Assembly: GCF_024138125.1 (NCBI RefSeq)
Contig: NZ_CP099993.1
Span: 1,364,001 to 1,428,000, forward strand
From: Halorussus salilacus
GTDB taxonomy: Archaea > Halobacteriota > Halobacteria > Halobacteriales > Haladaptataceae
DNA length: 64,000 bases
Reading direction: 5' to 3'
The position numbers and the translations under genes were made by a program. The notes beneath the pieces are model-generated. The model did no database searches, was not told where the DNA came from, and worked only from the letters and a program-made list of their open reading frames with translations. Positions 1 to 8,422 of the stretch are shown here, in pieces (the first letter of the stretch is position 1; the number at the start of each line of letters is the position of its first letter).

Positions 1-2
1 CG

Positions 3-611
3 GCCGACAACCACCGCCACTGGGCCGAGCGCACCGAGGAGTTCTCGCCCGCGTACTACGCCGACATCGGACCCAACGAGGTGTCCGAGACCCTCGCCGC
101 CGTGTTCGACCACTACGCCCCCGCCGACGCCGAGGTTCTGGAGGTCGGCTGTAGCTCCGGCCGCCACCTCGCCCACCTGCGCGAGCAGGGCTACCGGAAC
201 CTCACCGGCATCGACATCAACGACGACTCGTTCGAGGTGATGGCCGACCACTACCCACGGCTCGCCGAGACCGGGACCTTCCACGCCGGTGCGATAGAGG
301 ACCTCGTCCCCGAGATGCCCGACGACGCGTTCGACGTGGTCTACTCGGTCGAGACGCTCCAGCACGTCCACCCCGACAACGACTGGGTGTTCGAGGAACT
401 CGCGCGGGTGAGTTCCGACCTCCTCATCACGGCCGAGAACGAGGGCAACAGCCCCCAGCGAGGCCGCGAGGGCGGCGAAGTGAGCTGCGTCCACGGCGAC
501 TTTCCGCTGTACCACCGCGACTGGAAGGCGGTCTTCTCGGACATCGGACTCGCCCAGCTCCTCTGTGAACCCGGCAAGCGCGACACGGTCCGGGTGTTCC
601 GGGTGCTCTGA
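3..611 (+). CDS. Class I SAM-dependent methyltransferase, 5' partial
   Basis: The reading frame is open to the left window edge (codons from base 3), so the true start lies outside. A GTG at 81 is a possible internal start but the in-frame sequence before it looks coding (acidic and aromatic, no stop). The glycine-rich SAM-binding motif I is visible as LEVGCSSGRHLAHL, followed by the acidic end of strand 2 (GIDIN) and a motif-IV-like stretch VVYSVETLQHV. These are typical of the Methyltransf_11/25 families. The substrate cannot be read from the sequence. It ends 44 bases before the convergent DsrE-like gene. Confidence 0.8.
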   Translation, partial: ADNHRHWAERTEEFSPAYYADIGPNEVSETLAAVFDHYAPADAEVLEVGCSSGRHLAHLREQGYRNLTGIDINDDSFEVMADHYPRLAETGTFHAGAIEDLVPEMPDDAFDVVYSVETLQHVHPDNDWVFEELARVSSDLLITAENEGNSPQRGREGGEVSCVHGDFPLYHRDWKAVFSDIGLAQLLCEPGKRDTVRVFRVL

Positions 612-655
612 GACGACCGAATCGGACCGCAAAACGTCCGACCGACGGCGCAGAG

Positions 656-979
656 TCAGCCGATGGTCAGCACTTTGTCGGAGTCCTCGACGATGCGGAG
701 ACAGTCGCGCATCGTCGAGCGGGGCCTGAGGTCGTCGGGGTCGATGTCGCGGGAGTCGAGGCAGGTCCCGCAGGCGAAGAGGTCCCCGCCGTTTTGGGCG
801 TACTTGCGCAGTACTCCGTGGGGATTGAACTTCTCGTGTTCGAGATCGGGCGCTTCGACGCCGTCGCCGAGCAGGAACACCTCGACGTCGTGGTCTTCGT
901 CCAGCGCGGTGTTCGCCAGTCGGACTCCGTTCCAGACGCGCTCTGGGTCGTTCGTTTCGAGGATGATTCCGAGCTGCAT
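656..979 (-). CDS. DsrE/DsrF-like small sulfur-relay-type protein
   Basis: This 107-residue protein starts with MQLGIILETNDPERVWNGVR and has the DsrE-like alternating hydrophobic layout: an N-terminal strand, a helix after NDPE, then EVFLLGDGVEAP. A cysteine pair (FACGTCLDSR) sits near residues 70-73, where sulfur-carrying members hold reactive cysteines. The family transfers sulfane sulfur or serves as a small accessory in sulfur metabolism. The role here is inferred only. The start at 979 gives the family length; the longer frame upstream is uncompelling arginine-rich sequence. Confidence 0.75.
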   Translation of the reverse strand: MQLGIILETNDPERVWNGVRLANTALDEDHDVEVFLLGDGVEAPDLEHEKFNPHGVLRKYAQNGGDLFACGTCLDSRDIDPDDLRPRSTMRDCLRIVEDSDKVLTIG

Positions 980-1181
980 GGTCGGACTTCGGTCGGCGAG
1001 TACTTGAGTGCCGGTCTCGGTCTCGATTCTATCGACCCGAGAACCGACCGCGCCGGTCCCGTATCCGCTCGCACCGAACCGCGGTCGAACCGGGAGTGGC
1101 GACGAGACTTGCAGAACCGACGGGCGATGCGAGTCGAGTCCGACCTGTCGAGCGTCGTCCAGACGGAGAGGGGCCGGGTCC

Positions 1182-2417
1182 TCAGACCGCGGCGAACTCC
1201 GCCCCGAGTTCCGGCGCGCTCGCGTCGAAGCCCTCCGCGCGAAGTTCGTCGGCGAACGCAGCACACCGGTCGCCGTGGTTCACGAGGACCTGCACGTCTC
1301 GATACGAGTCGAGGAAGGCCAGCAGACCCTCGCGGTCGGCGTGTGCCGAGAAGTCGTAGGATTCGACTCGCGCGCTCACGGGCATGACCTGCCCGTCGAT
1401 TTCGGCCCGGCCCGTATCGAGGAGGTCCCGACCCGGCGTCCCCTCGACCTGATAGCCCGTCATCGTGATCTTGTTCGTCGGATTTGCCCGGATGGCCGGG
1501 ATGTAGGTCATCGCGGGGCCGCCAGAGAGCATCCCGCTCGTCGTCACGATTACGGTGTTCCGGTCGGCGATTCGCTTTCGCTGTCCGTCTCTGCCCGTCA
1601 CGAACCGAGCGTTCGACTTCGCGCGCCGGAGCGCCTCGGGGTCGCGAACGAACTCCGGATACTGGCGTACAATCTGGGTGACTTTCTGCCCCATTCCATC
1701 GACATAACAGTCGATGTCGTGAGCCTCACAGACCATCAGCATCTCCTGCGTGCGGCCGATGGCGAACGCGGGGACCACGACCGTCCCGCCCTCCCAGAGG
1801 GTCGTCTTCACGCTCTCGGCGAAGGCGCGTTCGACCTCGTCTCGTGGGTCGTGGGCCACGTCCGAGTACGTGCTCTCGCAGACGACGACATCGGCGTCGG
1901 GCCGCGCCGTCGTCCCCGAAAGCAGGCGGGTGTCGTCGGTGTGGAAATCCCCGGTGTAGAGCAGTCGCGTCTCGCCGTCGTCGACCAGTACGTGTGCGCT
2001 CCCCGGAATGTGGCCCGCGTCGTAGAGGGTGACCTCGTGGCCCGCCGCCTCGAAGGACTCGCGGTAGCCGTGGGTCACCGAAACCTCCGAGAGGCGCTTG
2101 ACCTCGGTCTCGGTGAACGGACACAGCGGGCTGTTGCCGTGGAGTTTGAGGGTGTCCTCGGCCAGCACGCGGGTCAAATCGCGGGTCGGCGGCGTCCAGT
2201 GAATCGGGGGTCGGGCGTCCCCCGAGAGCAACGAGGGGACGCCCCCGACGTGGTCGAGGTGGCCGTGGCTGAGGACGACCGCCTCGGGGTCGGGGTCGCC
2301 GACCGGGAACTGCGGCGGGTTGTCGGTCGCCATCCCGAAGTCGAGCAGGAGGGCGTCGTTGACGAGGACGGCGCTCCGACCGATCTCCCGTGCGCCGCCC
2401 AAGAATCGAATATCCAT
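1182..2417 (-). CDS. MBL-fold / beta-CASP RNase (archaeal mRNA processing-exonuclease family)
   Basis: The protein has 411 residues. It carries the metallo-beta-lactamase motif SHGHLDHVGG (HxHxDH, residues 51-56), a GDFHTDD motif, the beta-CASP core with AFAIGRTQE, and a late histidine motif SAHADREGL followed by VNHGD. This set marks the CPSF/RNase J-like archaeal ribonucleases that act on RNA in the cytosol. The start at 2417 gives MDIRFLGGAREIG, the conserved family N-terminus. The first 61 codons are present a second time at 4013-4196, with four amino-acid differences. Transcription runs toward the DsrE-like gene. Confidence 0.85.
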   Translation of the reverse strand: MDIRFLGGAREIGRSAVLVNDALLLDFGMATDNPPQFPVGDPDPEAVVLSHGHLDHVGGVPSLLSGDARPPIHWTPPTRDLTRVLAEDTLKLHGNSPLCPFTETEVKRLSEVSVTHGYRESFEAAGHEVTLYDAGHIPGSAHVLVDDGETRLLYTGDFHTDDTRLLSGTTARPDADVVVCESTYSDVAHDPRDEVERAFAESVKTTLWEGGTVVVPAFAIGRTQEMLMVCEAHDIDCYVDGMGQKVTQIVRQYPEFVRDPEALRRAKSNARFVTGRDGQRKRIADRNTVIVTTSGMLSGGPAMTYIPAIRANPTNKITMTGYQVEGTPGRDLLDTGRAEIDGQVMPVSARVESYDFSAHADREGLLAFLDSYRDVQVLVNHGDRCAAFADELRAEGFDASAPELGAEFAAV

Positions 2418-2523
2418 TACCCGGGGATAGTCGTTTGTGCTGTTTGACGGCGTCGATTGACCGGCGATCGAGGCGTAGATGGCGTCCCTCGTGCGGTGGC
2501 GACTCTCGCGTCGACCCCGGCTT

Positions 2524-3921
2524 TCAGTCGTTCGACCGTCGGCTACTCCCGACGATCTCGTCGAGGTCGAACAACTGCAAGTCGTCGCGTTCGGCGGCAG
2601 CATCGCGAACCGACTGCGTGAACCCGCTCCTGGCGAAGAGGACGTACTTCTGCTCCACGTCGCCACCGTCGGGTGTCCATCGGATCTCGCCAGCGTGGTC
2701 TTCGAGCGACGTGAGCGCGCCGTAGTCGAGCGGCGACGACGTGAACTTACACTCGCCAGTAACCATCGTTCCGTCGTCCGTCAAACCGACGACGTCGACT
2801 TCGTGCTCTTTGTACCACCACCGCCCGATGTCGACGAACGTCTCGCTGGGATACAGGTCGGGGAGTGTGTCCTGACAGAGCGTCTCGAACTCCGGGCTCA
2901 CGAAGTCGGCCATCTCCGGTTCGATGACCGTCTCGTGGGCGTCGTCACCGAGTCGCTCGTACCGGTCTTCGTTCCCGTAGACGAACCGGAACCAGAACCG
3001 GAACAGCGGATCGAGAATCCGGTATCGACCCCGTCGTGACTTCGTTTTGTCCTCGGTGACCGGGACCTCGCGCTCGACGAGGCGAAGCCGTTCCAGTTTC
3101 TGCGTGTAGGTCGAAATTTGCTTCCCGTCGATGCCGACCGCTCCTGCAATCTCGTTAGCGGTCGCGTTCCCGGCAGCAATCGCCTTCAGGATCGCGAAGT
3201 ACCGGTTCGGCTCGGTGAGTTCGGTACGGAGGACGTACTCGGGTTCGTTGTGCAGGAACCCCTGCCGTGAGAGGAGCGAGCGCTGGACGACTGCCCCGAG
3301 GTCGTGGTCCAACTCGATACCGTCGAGGTAGTACGGCGTGCCGCCGAACACGCCCCACGCGAACACCTGTTCCTCGGGCGTATAGGACTCGGGGAAGAAC
3401 TCGCGGGCGGCGTCGAAGTCGAGCTGTCGAAGGTCAATCTTTTCGGTGAATCGGCCGTACAGCGGACTGTTCCCGAGAAGCGTCGCTTCTTCCATCATGC
3501 TGATCGACGATCCGATCAGCACGAGTGTCGCCGCCGTATTCTGTATCTCCTGGTCCCACAGCCGCTGGATAACCGACGGCAGACTCTCGTCTGCATCGAT
3601 GAGGTACGGGAACTCGTCCAGCACGACGACCGCGTCCTGCTCCGCGAGATAGCCGATGAGTGACTCCCAGTCCTGTTTGATGCGGTCGACGCCGGGGAAC
3701 GACTCCGACGCGACGTCGACGAACTCGTCGAGTTGCACCTGCGACGTCGTCTCGGTCGCCTGGTAGAAAACGGCATCCTCGAAATCGGTCAGCGACTGCC
3801 GAACGAGCTCCGTCTTGCCGAGGCGTCGCCGGCCGAAGATGACGACCATATCGCCCTCGTCGCCCTCGTAGCAACCCCGAAGTCGCGAGAGTTCGGTCTG
3901 CCGGTCGACGAATCGGTCCAT
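2524..3921 (-). CDS. Archaeal ATPase (PF01637-type) with C-terminal DUF234/nuclease-like domain
   Basis: This is a 465-residue protein. An N-terminal P-loop GRRRLGKTELV (Walker A) and VVVLDEFPYLI (Walker B) define the archaeal ATPase clade. A winged-helix-like middle (ANEIAGAVGIDGKQISTYTQKL) follows. The C-terminal part (VDVVGLTDDGTMVTGECKF) resembles the DUF234/PD-(D/E)XK-like end of the family. The role is unknown; relatives are often on mobile or accessory DNA. The start at 3921 is preferred because TTTATG lies about 25-29 bases upstream and a perfect 7-3-7 palindrome abuts it. Base composition is less GC-rich than the flanks, consistent with acquisition. Confidence 0.8.
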   Translation of the reverse strand: MDRFVDRQTELSRLRGCYEGDEGDMVVIFGRRRLGKTELVRQSLTDFEDAVFYQATETTSQVQLDEFVDVASESFPGVDRIKQDWESLIGYLAEQDAVVVLDEFPYLIDADESLPSVIQRLWDQEIQNTAATLVLIGSSISMMEEATLLGNSPLYGRFTEKIDLRQLDFDAAREFFPESYTPEEQVFAWGVFGGTPYYLDGIELDHDLGAVVQRSLLSRQGFLHNEPEYVLRTELTEPNRYFAILKAIAAGNATANEIAGAVGIDGKQISTYTQKLERLRLVEREVPVTEDKTKSRRGRYRILDPLFRFWFRFVYGNEDRYERLGDDAHETVIEPEMADFVSPEFETLCQDTLPDLYPSETFVDIGRWWYKEHEVDVVGLTDDGTMVTGECKFTSSPLDYGALTSLEDHAGEIRWTPDGGDVEQKYVLFARSGFTQSVRDAAAERDDLQLFDLDEIVGSSRRSND

Positions 3922-3923
3922 AC

Positions 3924-3940
3924 TGTCCGATAGTCGGACA
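3924..3940. promoter_or_regulatory. Palindrome at the ATPase start, possible operator
   Basis: TGTCCGA-TAG-TCGGACA is a perfect inverted repeat ending 2 bases before the ATPase start codon (minus strand). It lies between the TATA-like TTTATG at about 3945-3950 and the start codon. This position suits a repressor site for a leaderless message. The role is inferred. Confidence 0.4.
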
Positions 3941-3959
3941 CTGGCATAAACGCACCGGT

Positions 3960-3996
3960 TAACCAATTTCAAAATAGGCTAATTCAGAATTGGTTA
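3960..3996. repeat. Inverted repeat at the outer edge of the ATPase cassette
   Basis: TAACCAATT at 3960-3968 is repeated inverted as AATTGGTTA at 3988-3996, in a locally AT-rich stretch. It lies where the cassette meets the truncated copy of the RNase gene. It could be a regulatory site or an element end; no matching sequence was found at the other side of the cassette. Confidence 0.45.
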
Positions 3997-4196
3997 TTTT
4001 GCGTTAGAGAATTGGGGACGCCCCCGACGTGGTCGAGATGGCCGTGACTGACCACGACCGCCTCGGGGTCGGGGTCGCCGACCGGGAACTGCGGCGGGGT
4101 GTCGGTCGCCATCGCGAAGTCGAGCAGGAGGGCGTCGTTGACGAGGACGGCGCTCCGACCGATCTCGCGCGCGCCGCCGAGGAACTCGATGTCCAT
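3984..4196 (-). pseudogene. Truncated copy of the beta-CASP RNase 5' end
   Basis: It starts MDIEFLGGAREIG and matches the intact RNase at 1182-2417 through SHGHLDHVGGVP (61 residues, four differences). It then runs into unrelated sequence (NSLTQNNQF) and stops. DNA similarity covers about 4013-4196 against 2234-2417 and ends abruptly at both sides. Only the first metal-binding motif survives, so no RNase activity is expected. It is a duplication remnant flanking the inserted ATPase gene. Confidence 0.75.
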
Positions 4197-4317
4197 TGGC
4201 GGTCGGTACACGTCCCGGACCTTTTCGTCCGTCGGTTCGGGTTACCGGGTAGCCCCGCTCGGGCGGCGACCGGGGTTGGCACATACCTTGATAGTCGTTC
4301 CGCCACAACGCTAGAAC

Positions 4318-6405
4318 ATGAGCGAACAGCAAGAGCGGACCGAGACCATCTGCCCCTACTGCGGGGTCGGCTGTGGCCTCGCGCTCACCGAGGGGGACGA
4401 GGAGGGCGACGTGCGGTTGGCCCGCTGGAACGATGCGCCGGTCAACGGGGGCGCGCTCTGTATCAAGGGCGGGGCCGCGACGCAGGTGGTGAACCACGAG
4501 GACCGGCTGACCGAGCCGCTGATTCGGGAGGACGGGGAGCTCCGGGAGGCGACGTGGGACGAGGCGCTGTCGGTGGTGGCCGACGAGCTCGGGCGCATCC
4601 GCGAGGACCACGGCCCGGACGCGACGGGCTTTTTCGCCTCCTCGCAGGTGACCAACGAGGAGAGCTACCTCGTCCAGAAGCTCGCGCGCCAGTACGGGAC
4701 CAACAACGTCGACAACTGCACTCGGCTCTGTCACGCCTCGACCGTCGCGGCGCTCGGCGAGAGCCTCGGCATGGGCGCGATGACCAACAGCATGCAGGAC
4801 CTCCGCGAGTCGGCCGACGTCTACTGGATTCAGGGCGCGAACCCCGCGGAGAACCACGTCATCGCCCACAGCAACTACTTCCGGAAGGCCGCGGAGGACG
4901 GCACCTTCGTCGTTCAGGTCGACCCCCACGAGAACGAGACCACCGACGACGCCGACCTCCACCTCCGGCTGAAGCCCGGGACCGACATCCCCCTGCTGAA
5001 CGCGGTCCTCGCGACGATTCTGGAGGAGGGGTGGCACGACGAGGAGTTCGTCGCCGAGCGGACCGAACACTTCGAGTCGCTGCGAGCCCGCCTGGAAGGC
5101 TTCGACAGGGAGCGGGCGGCCGAGATCGCGGGCGTGTCGCTGGCCGACATCGAGCGCGCCGCCGAGGCGTACGCCACCGCCGACGGCGCCGCCATCTTCA
5201 CCGGGATGGGGATGAGCCAGCACACCTGCGGGACCGACAACGTCCAGAACCTCATCAACCTCGCGCTGGCGACCGGCAACCTCGGGCGACCCGGGACCGG
5301 CGTGAACCCCCTCCGCGGGCAGAACAACGTCCAGGGCACCTGCGACGTGGGTGCCCTGCCGAACGTCCTGCCCGGCTATCTGTCGGTCGACGACGAGGAG
5401 GCCCGCGAGCGCGTCGAGGACGTGTGGGGATTCGAGGTCCCCGACGAACCCGGACTCACCAACGTCGAGATCACCCACGGCGCGGGCGAGGAGATTCGGG
5501 GGCTGTACGTGGTCGGCGAGAACCCGGTGATGAGCGAGCCCAACAGCTCGAAGACCGAGGAGTGTCTCGGAGAACTGGATTTCCTCGCGGTTCAGGACGT
5601 CTTCCTGACCGAGACCGCGGAACTCGCCGACGTCGTCCTCCCGGCGACCTCGTGGGCCGAGCGCGGGGGCACCGTCACCAACACCGACAGGCGCGTCCAG
5701 CGGATGCGCGCGGCCACCCGCGTGCCGGGCAACACGAGACACGACTTCGAGATTCTGACCGAAGTCGGCCGTCGCCTCTTCGAATCCGGCTGGGAGTTCG
5801 ACGACCCGGAGGACGTGTTCGAGGAGTTGCGCGAGGTGTGTCCCATCTACCGGGGCATCAGCTACGACCGCCTCGGCACGGAGGGCCTCCAGTGGCCCTG
5901 CTACGACGAGGACGACGAGGGCGAACCCTACCTCTACGCCGAGTCGTTCGAGACCGAGAACGGACTCGGGAAGTTCCGCGCGGTCTCCCACCAGCCGCCC
6001 GCGGAGGTCGAGGACGAGGAGTACCCGTTCGTGCTCTCGACCGGGCGGATCGAACAGCACTACAACTCCGGGGCGATGAGCACGCGCTCGGAGACCCTGA
6101 TGCGGGTCGTCCCGGAGAACTTCGTGGAGATACACCCGGAGGACGCCGAACCGCTGGGCATCGAGGACGGCCAGCGCGTGGTCGTCTCCTCGCGGCGCGG
6201 CGAGGTCGAACTGACCGCCGACGTGACCGACGGCGTCAAGCCGGGGGTCATCTGGTCGACGCCCCACTTCCCCGACGCCCCCATCAACAAGCTGACGAAC
6301 GACGCGCTCGACCCCGAGGCGAAGATTCCGGAGTACAAGGCCGCGGCGGGCAGGATGGAGGTGGCCCTGCGTCCCGCGGAGGGGAGTGCGGGAAGCGCAG
6401 ATTAG
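4318..6405 (+). CDS. fdhA: Formate dehydrogenase-type molybdopterin oxidoreductase, catalytic subunit
   Basis: This 695-residue protein has an N-terminal 4Fe-4S site CPYCGVGC plus Cys48 (C12, C15, C19, C48). The molybdopterin domains follow, with the FDH signature NNVDNCTRLCHAS; Cys138 takes the position of the Mo-ligand Sec/Cys. Further landmarks are GMGMSQHTCGTDN, PLRGQNNVQGTCD and the C-terminal cap LSTGRIEQHYNSG. No signal peptide is visible, so it is likely cytoplasmic. Formate is oxidised to CO2. No FdhB or electron-transfer subunit is adjacent, so its electron acceptor is unknown. It converges on formate-tetrahydrofolate ligase 62 bases downstream, which supports a formate role over nitrate reductase. 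Confidence 0.85.
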   Translation: MSEQQERTETICPYCGVGCGLALTEGDEEGDVRLARWNDAPVNGGALCIKGGAATQVVNHEDRLTEPLIREDGELREATWDEALSVVADELGRIREDHGPDATGFFASSQVTNEESYLVQKLARQYGTNNVDNCTRLCHASTVAALGESLGMGAMTNSMQDLRESADVYWIQGANPAENHVIAHSNYFRKAAEDGTFVVQVDPHENETTDDADLHLRLKPGTDIPLLNAVLATILEEGWHDEEFVAERTEHFESLRARLEGFDRERAAEIAGVSLADIERAAEAYATADGAAIFTGMGMSQHTCGTDNVQNLINLALATGNLGRPGTGVNPLRGQNNVQGTCDVGALPNVLPGYLSVDDEEARERVEDVWGFEVPDEPGLTNVEITHGAGEEIRGLYVVGENPVMSEPNSSKTEECLGELDFLAVQDVFLTETAELADVVLPATSWAERGGTVTNTDRRVQRMRAATRVPGNTRHDFEILTEVGRRLFESGWEFDDPEDVFEELREVCPIYRGISYDRLGTEGLQWPCYDEDDEGEPYLYAESFETENGLGKFRAVSHQPPAEVEDEEYPFVLSTGRIEQHYNSGAMSTRSETLMRVVPENFVEIHPEDAEPLGIEDGQRVVVSSRRGEVELTADVTDGVKPGVIWSTPHFPDAPINKLTNDALDPEAKIPEYKAAAGRMEVALRPAEGSAGSAD

Positions 6406-6467
6406 GAGCGTGTAGGCAGAGAAGAGAGAGCGCCAAAGAAGGACCGACCCTCGGCCCCGTTCGCGGC

Positions 6468-8183
6468 TCAGAACAGCCCCGAGACGTTCCCGTCGGCGTC
6501 GACGTCCATGTCGGCCGCGGCGGGGCGCTCGGGCAGGCCGGGCAGGGTCAGCACGTCGCCGGTCAGCGCGACGACGAACCCGGCACCCGCCGAGGGGTAG
6601 AGTTCGCGCACGTCGAGCGTCCAGCCCTCCGGAGCGCCCTTCAGGCTCGGGTCGTCGCTGAGCGAGTGGAACGTCTTGGACATGACGACCGGCATCTCGT
6701 CCATGCCCAGTTCCTCCAGTCGCTCGATGTCCTCGCGCGCGCCGTCGGTGAAGTTCACGCCGTCGGCACCGTAGATTTCGGTGGCGATGGTCTCGACCTT
6801 CTCGGCGAGGGGGTCGGTCACGTCGTAGAGGAACCGGAAGTCGCGCTCGTCGGTCTCGACGGCCTCCGCGACGTTCTCGACGAGGTCGACGCCGCCCGCG
6901 CCGCCCTCGGCGTGGACCGTCGTCTCGGCCGCCCGGACGCCGATGTCGTCGCAGTGGTCGAGGACGGCCCGGACCTCCTCGTCGGTGTCCTGGGGGAAGC
7001 GGTTGACCGCGACCACGACCGGGACGCCGAACTGCCGGAGGTTCCGGACGTGCCTGTCGAGGTTCTCGAACCCGGCCCGCACGGCCGACACGTCGGGCGC
7101 TTCGAGCGCGTCCATGTCGGCGGGCCACATCTCCTTGCCGTGGTACTTGAGCGCCCGGACCGAGGCGACGAGGACCGTCGCGGAGGGCTCGAAGTCGGCG
7201 AACCGACACACCACGTTCATGAACTTCTCCGCGCCGAGGTCCGACCCGAACCCCGCCTCGGTGACGACCCAGTCGGCCGCGCCGAGCGCCACCTCGTCGG
7301 CGATGAGCGAGTTGGTGCCGTGGGCGATGTTGGCGAACGGGCCGCCGTGGACGAGCGCGGGCGTCCCCTCGATGGTCTGGACGACGTTGGGCCGCAGGGC
7401 GTCCCGGAGCAGGACGGCCACCGCGCCGGTCGCTTCGAGGTCGTCGACGGTGACGGGGTCGCCGTCCACGTCGGAGGCCACGACGATTCGGCCGACCCGC
7501 TCTCGGAGGTCGGCGAGGTCGTCGGCGAGCGAGAGGACCGCCATCAGTTCCGAGGCCGCGGTCAGCACGAACCCGTCCTCCCGCGGAACGCCGCCCGCGC
7601 CGCCCAGACCGACCACGGTCTCCCGGAGCGCGCGGTCGTTCATGTCGATGGCGCGCGTCCACTCGACGGCGTTGACGTCCACGTCGAGGTCGTTGCCGCT
7701 CGCGAGGTGGTTGTCGAGCATCGCGGCGATCAGATTGTGGGCCGCCGTCAGCGCGTGGATGTCGCCGGTGAAGTGGAGGTTGATGTCCTCCATCGGCAGG
7801 ACCTGCGAGTAGCCCCCGCCCGCCGCGCCGCCCTTGATGCCGAAGACGGGGCCGAGCGACGGTTCGCGGATGGCGACCATCGCCGTCCGGCCGGTTCGGT
7901 CGAACGCCTGCCCGAGTCCGACCGAGACGACCGTCTTGCCCTCGCCCATCGGCGTCGGCGTCATCCCGGTGACCACCACGAGGTCGGCGTCGTCCGAGCG
8001 CGACCCGCGGAGTCGCTCGACCGCGTCCGTCGTGAGCTTTGCCTTGTGTTCGCCGTACGGTTCGAGGTCGTCCCCCGAGAGGCCGTACGGTTCGACGACC
8101 TCCTCGATGGGTCGGAGGTCGACCGACGCCGCTATCTCCCGGTCGTCGGGTATCGACGCCCCGGACTCGCCTGCTGGGCTCAT
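6468..8183 (-). CDS. fhs: Formate-tetrahydrofolate ligase
   Basis: The protein has 571 residues, close to the normal family length. The P-loop TPTPMGEGKTVVSVGL (about residues 75-90) is the hallmark of formyl-THF synthetases. REPSLGPVFGIKGGAAGGG, the folate-site region EDINLHFTGDIHA and GVPVVVAVNRFPQDT also fit. It makes 10-formyl-THF from formate, ATP and THF, supplying C1 units for purines and serine/methionine. The start at 8183 gives MSPAGESG; upstream frame is arginine-rich shadow. It converges with the formate dehydrogenase gene, so the two link formate oxidation and assimilation. Confidence 0.93.
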   Translation of the reverse strand: MSPAGESGASIPDDREIAASVDLRPIEEVVEPYGLSGDDLEPYGEHKAKLTTDAVERLRGSRSDDADLVVVTGMTPTPMGEGKTVVSVGLGQAFDRTGRTAMVAIREPSLGPVFGIKGGAAGGGYSQVLPMEDINLHFTGDIHALTAAHNLIAAMLDNHLASGNDLDVDVNAVEWTRAIDMNDRALRETVVGLGGAGGVPREDGFVLTAASELMAVLSLADDLADLRERVGRIVVASDVDGDPVTVDDLEATGAVAVLLRDALRPNVVQTIEGTPALVHGGPFANIAHGTNSLIADEVALGAADWVVTEAGFGSDLGAEKFMNVVCRFADFEPSATVLVASVRALKYHGKEMWPADMDALEAPDVSAVRAGFENLDRHVRNLRQFGVPVVVAVNRFPQDTDEEVRAVLDHCDDIGVRAAETTVHAEGGAGGVDLVENVAEAVETDERDFRFLYDVTDPLAEKVETIATEIYGADGVNFTDGAREDIERLEELGMDEMPVVMSKTFHSLSDDPSLKGAPEGWTLDVRELYPSAGAGFVVALTGDVLTLPGLPERPAAADMDVDADGNVSGLF

Positions 8184-8422
8184 AACGTCCGGGAGTTTGA
8201 CCCCCGGGCTAATGAACGCTCGTGGCCGTTCTCGCGGGCCGAGAATCGGCTCGGATGGGACGAGCCGAACGCGATGGCCGAGCAGACGGGCCGAATGTGG
8301 CGGGCCAGCGAGTCCGGGACGGCGCGAGCAACGCGGGCGCACTCGGCTCGCGTCTGAAGCCCCGCGACGTCGACTCACGATTAGGCCCATTTATCCGGTT
8401 CCGACACGAAACAACGAACGTC

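Noticed and set aside
3994-7662. 1222-codon minus-strand frame opposite the formate dehydrogenase and ligase genes
   Set aside because: Arg/Gly/Pro-rich or Val/Leu/Glu shadow of real genes in other frames; no recognisable domain.
4029-8357. 1442-codon plus-strand frame
   Set aside because: It overlaps well-supported fdhA and fhs in other frames and has shadow composition throughout.
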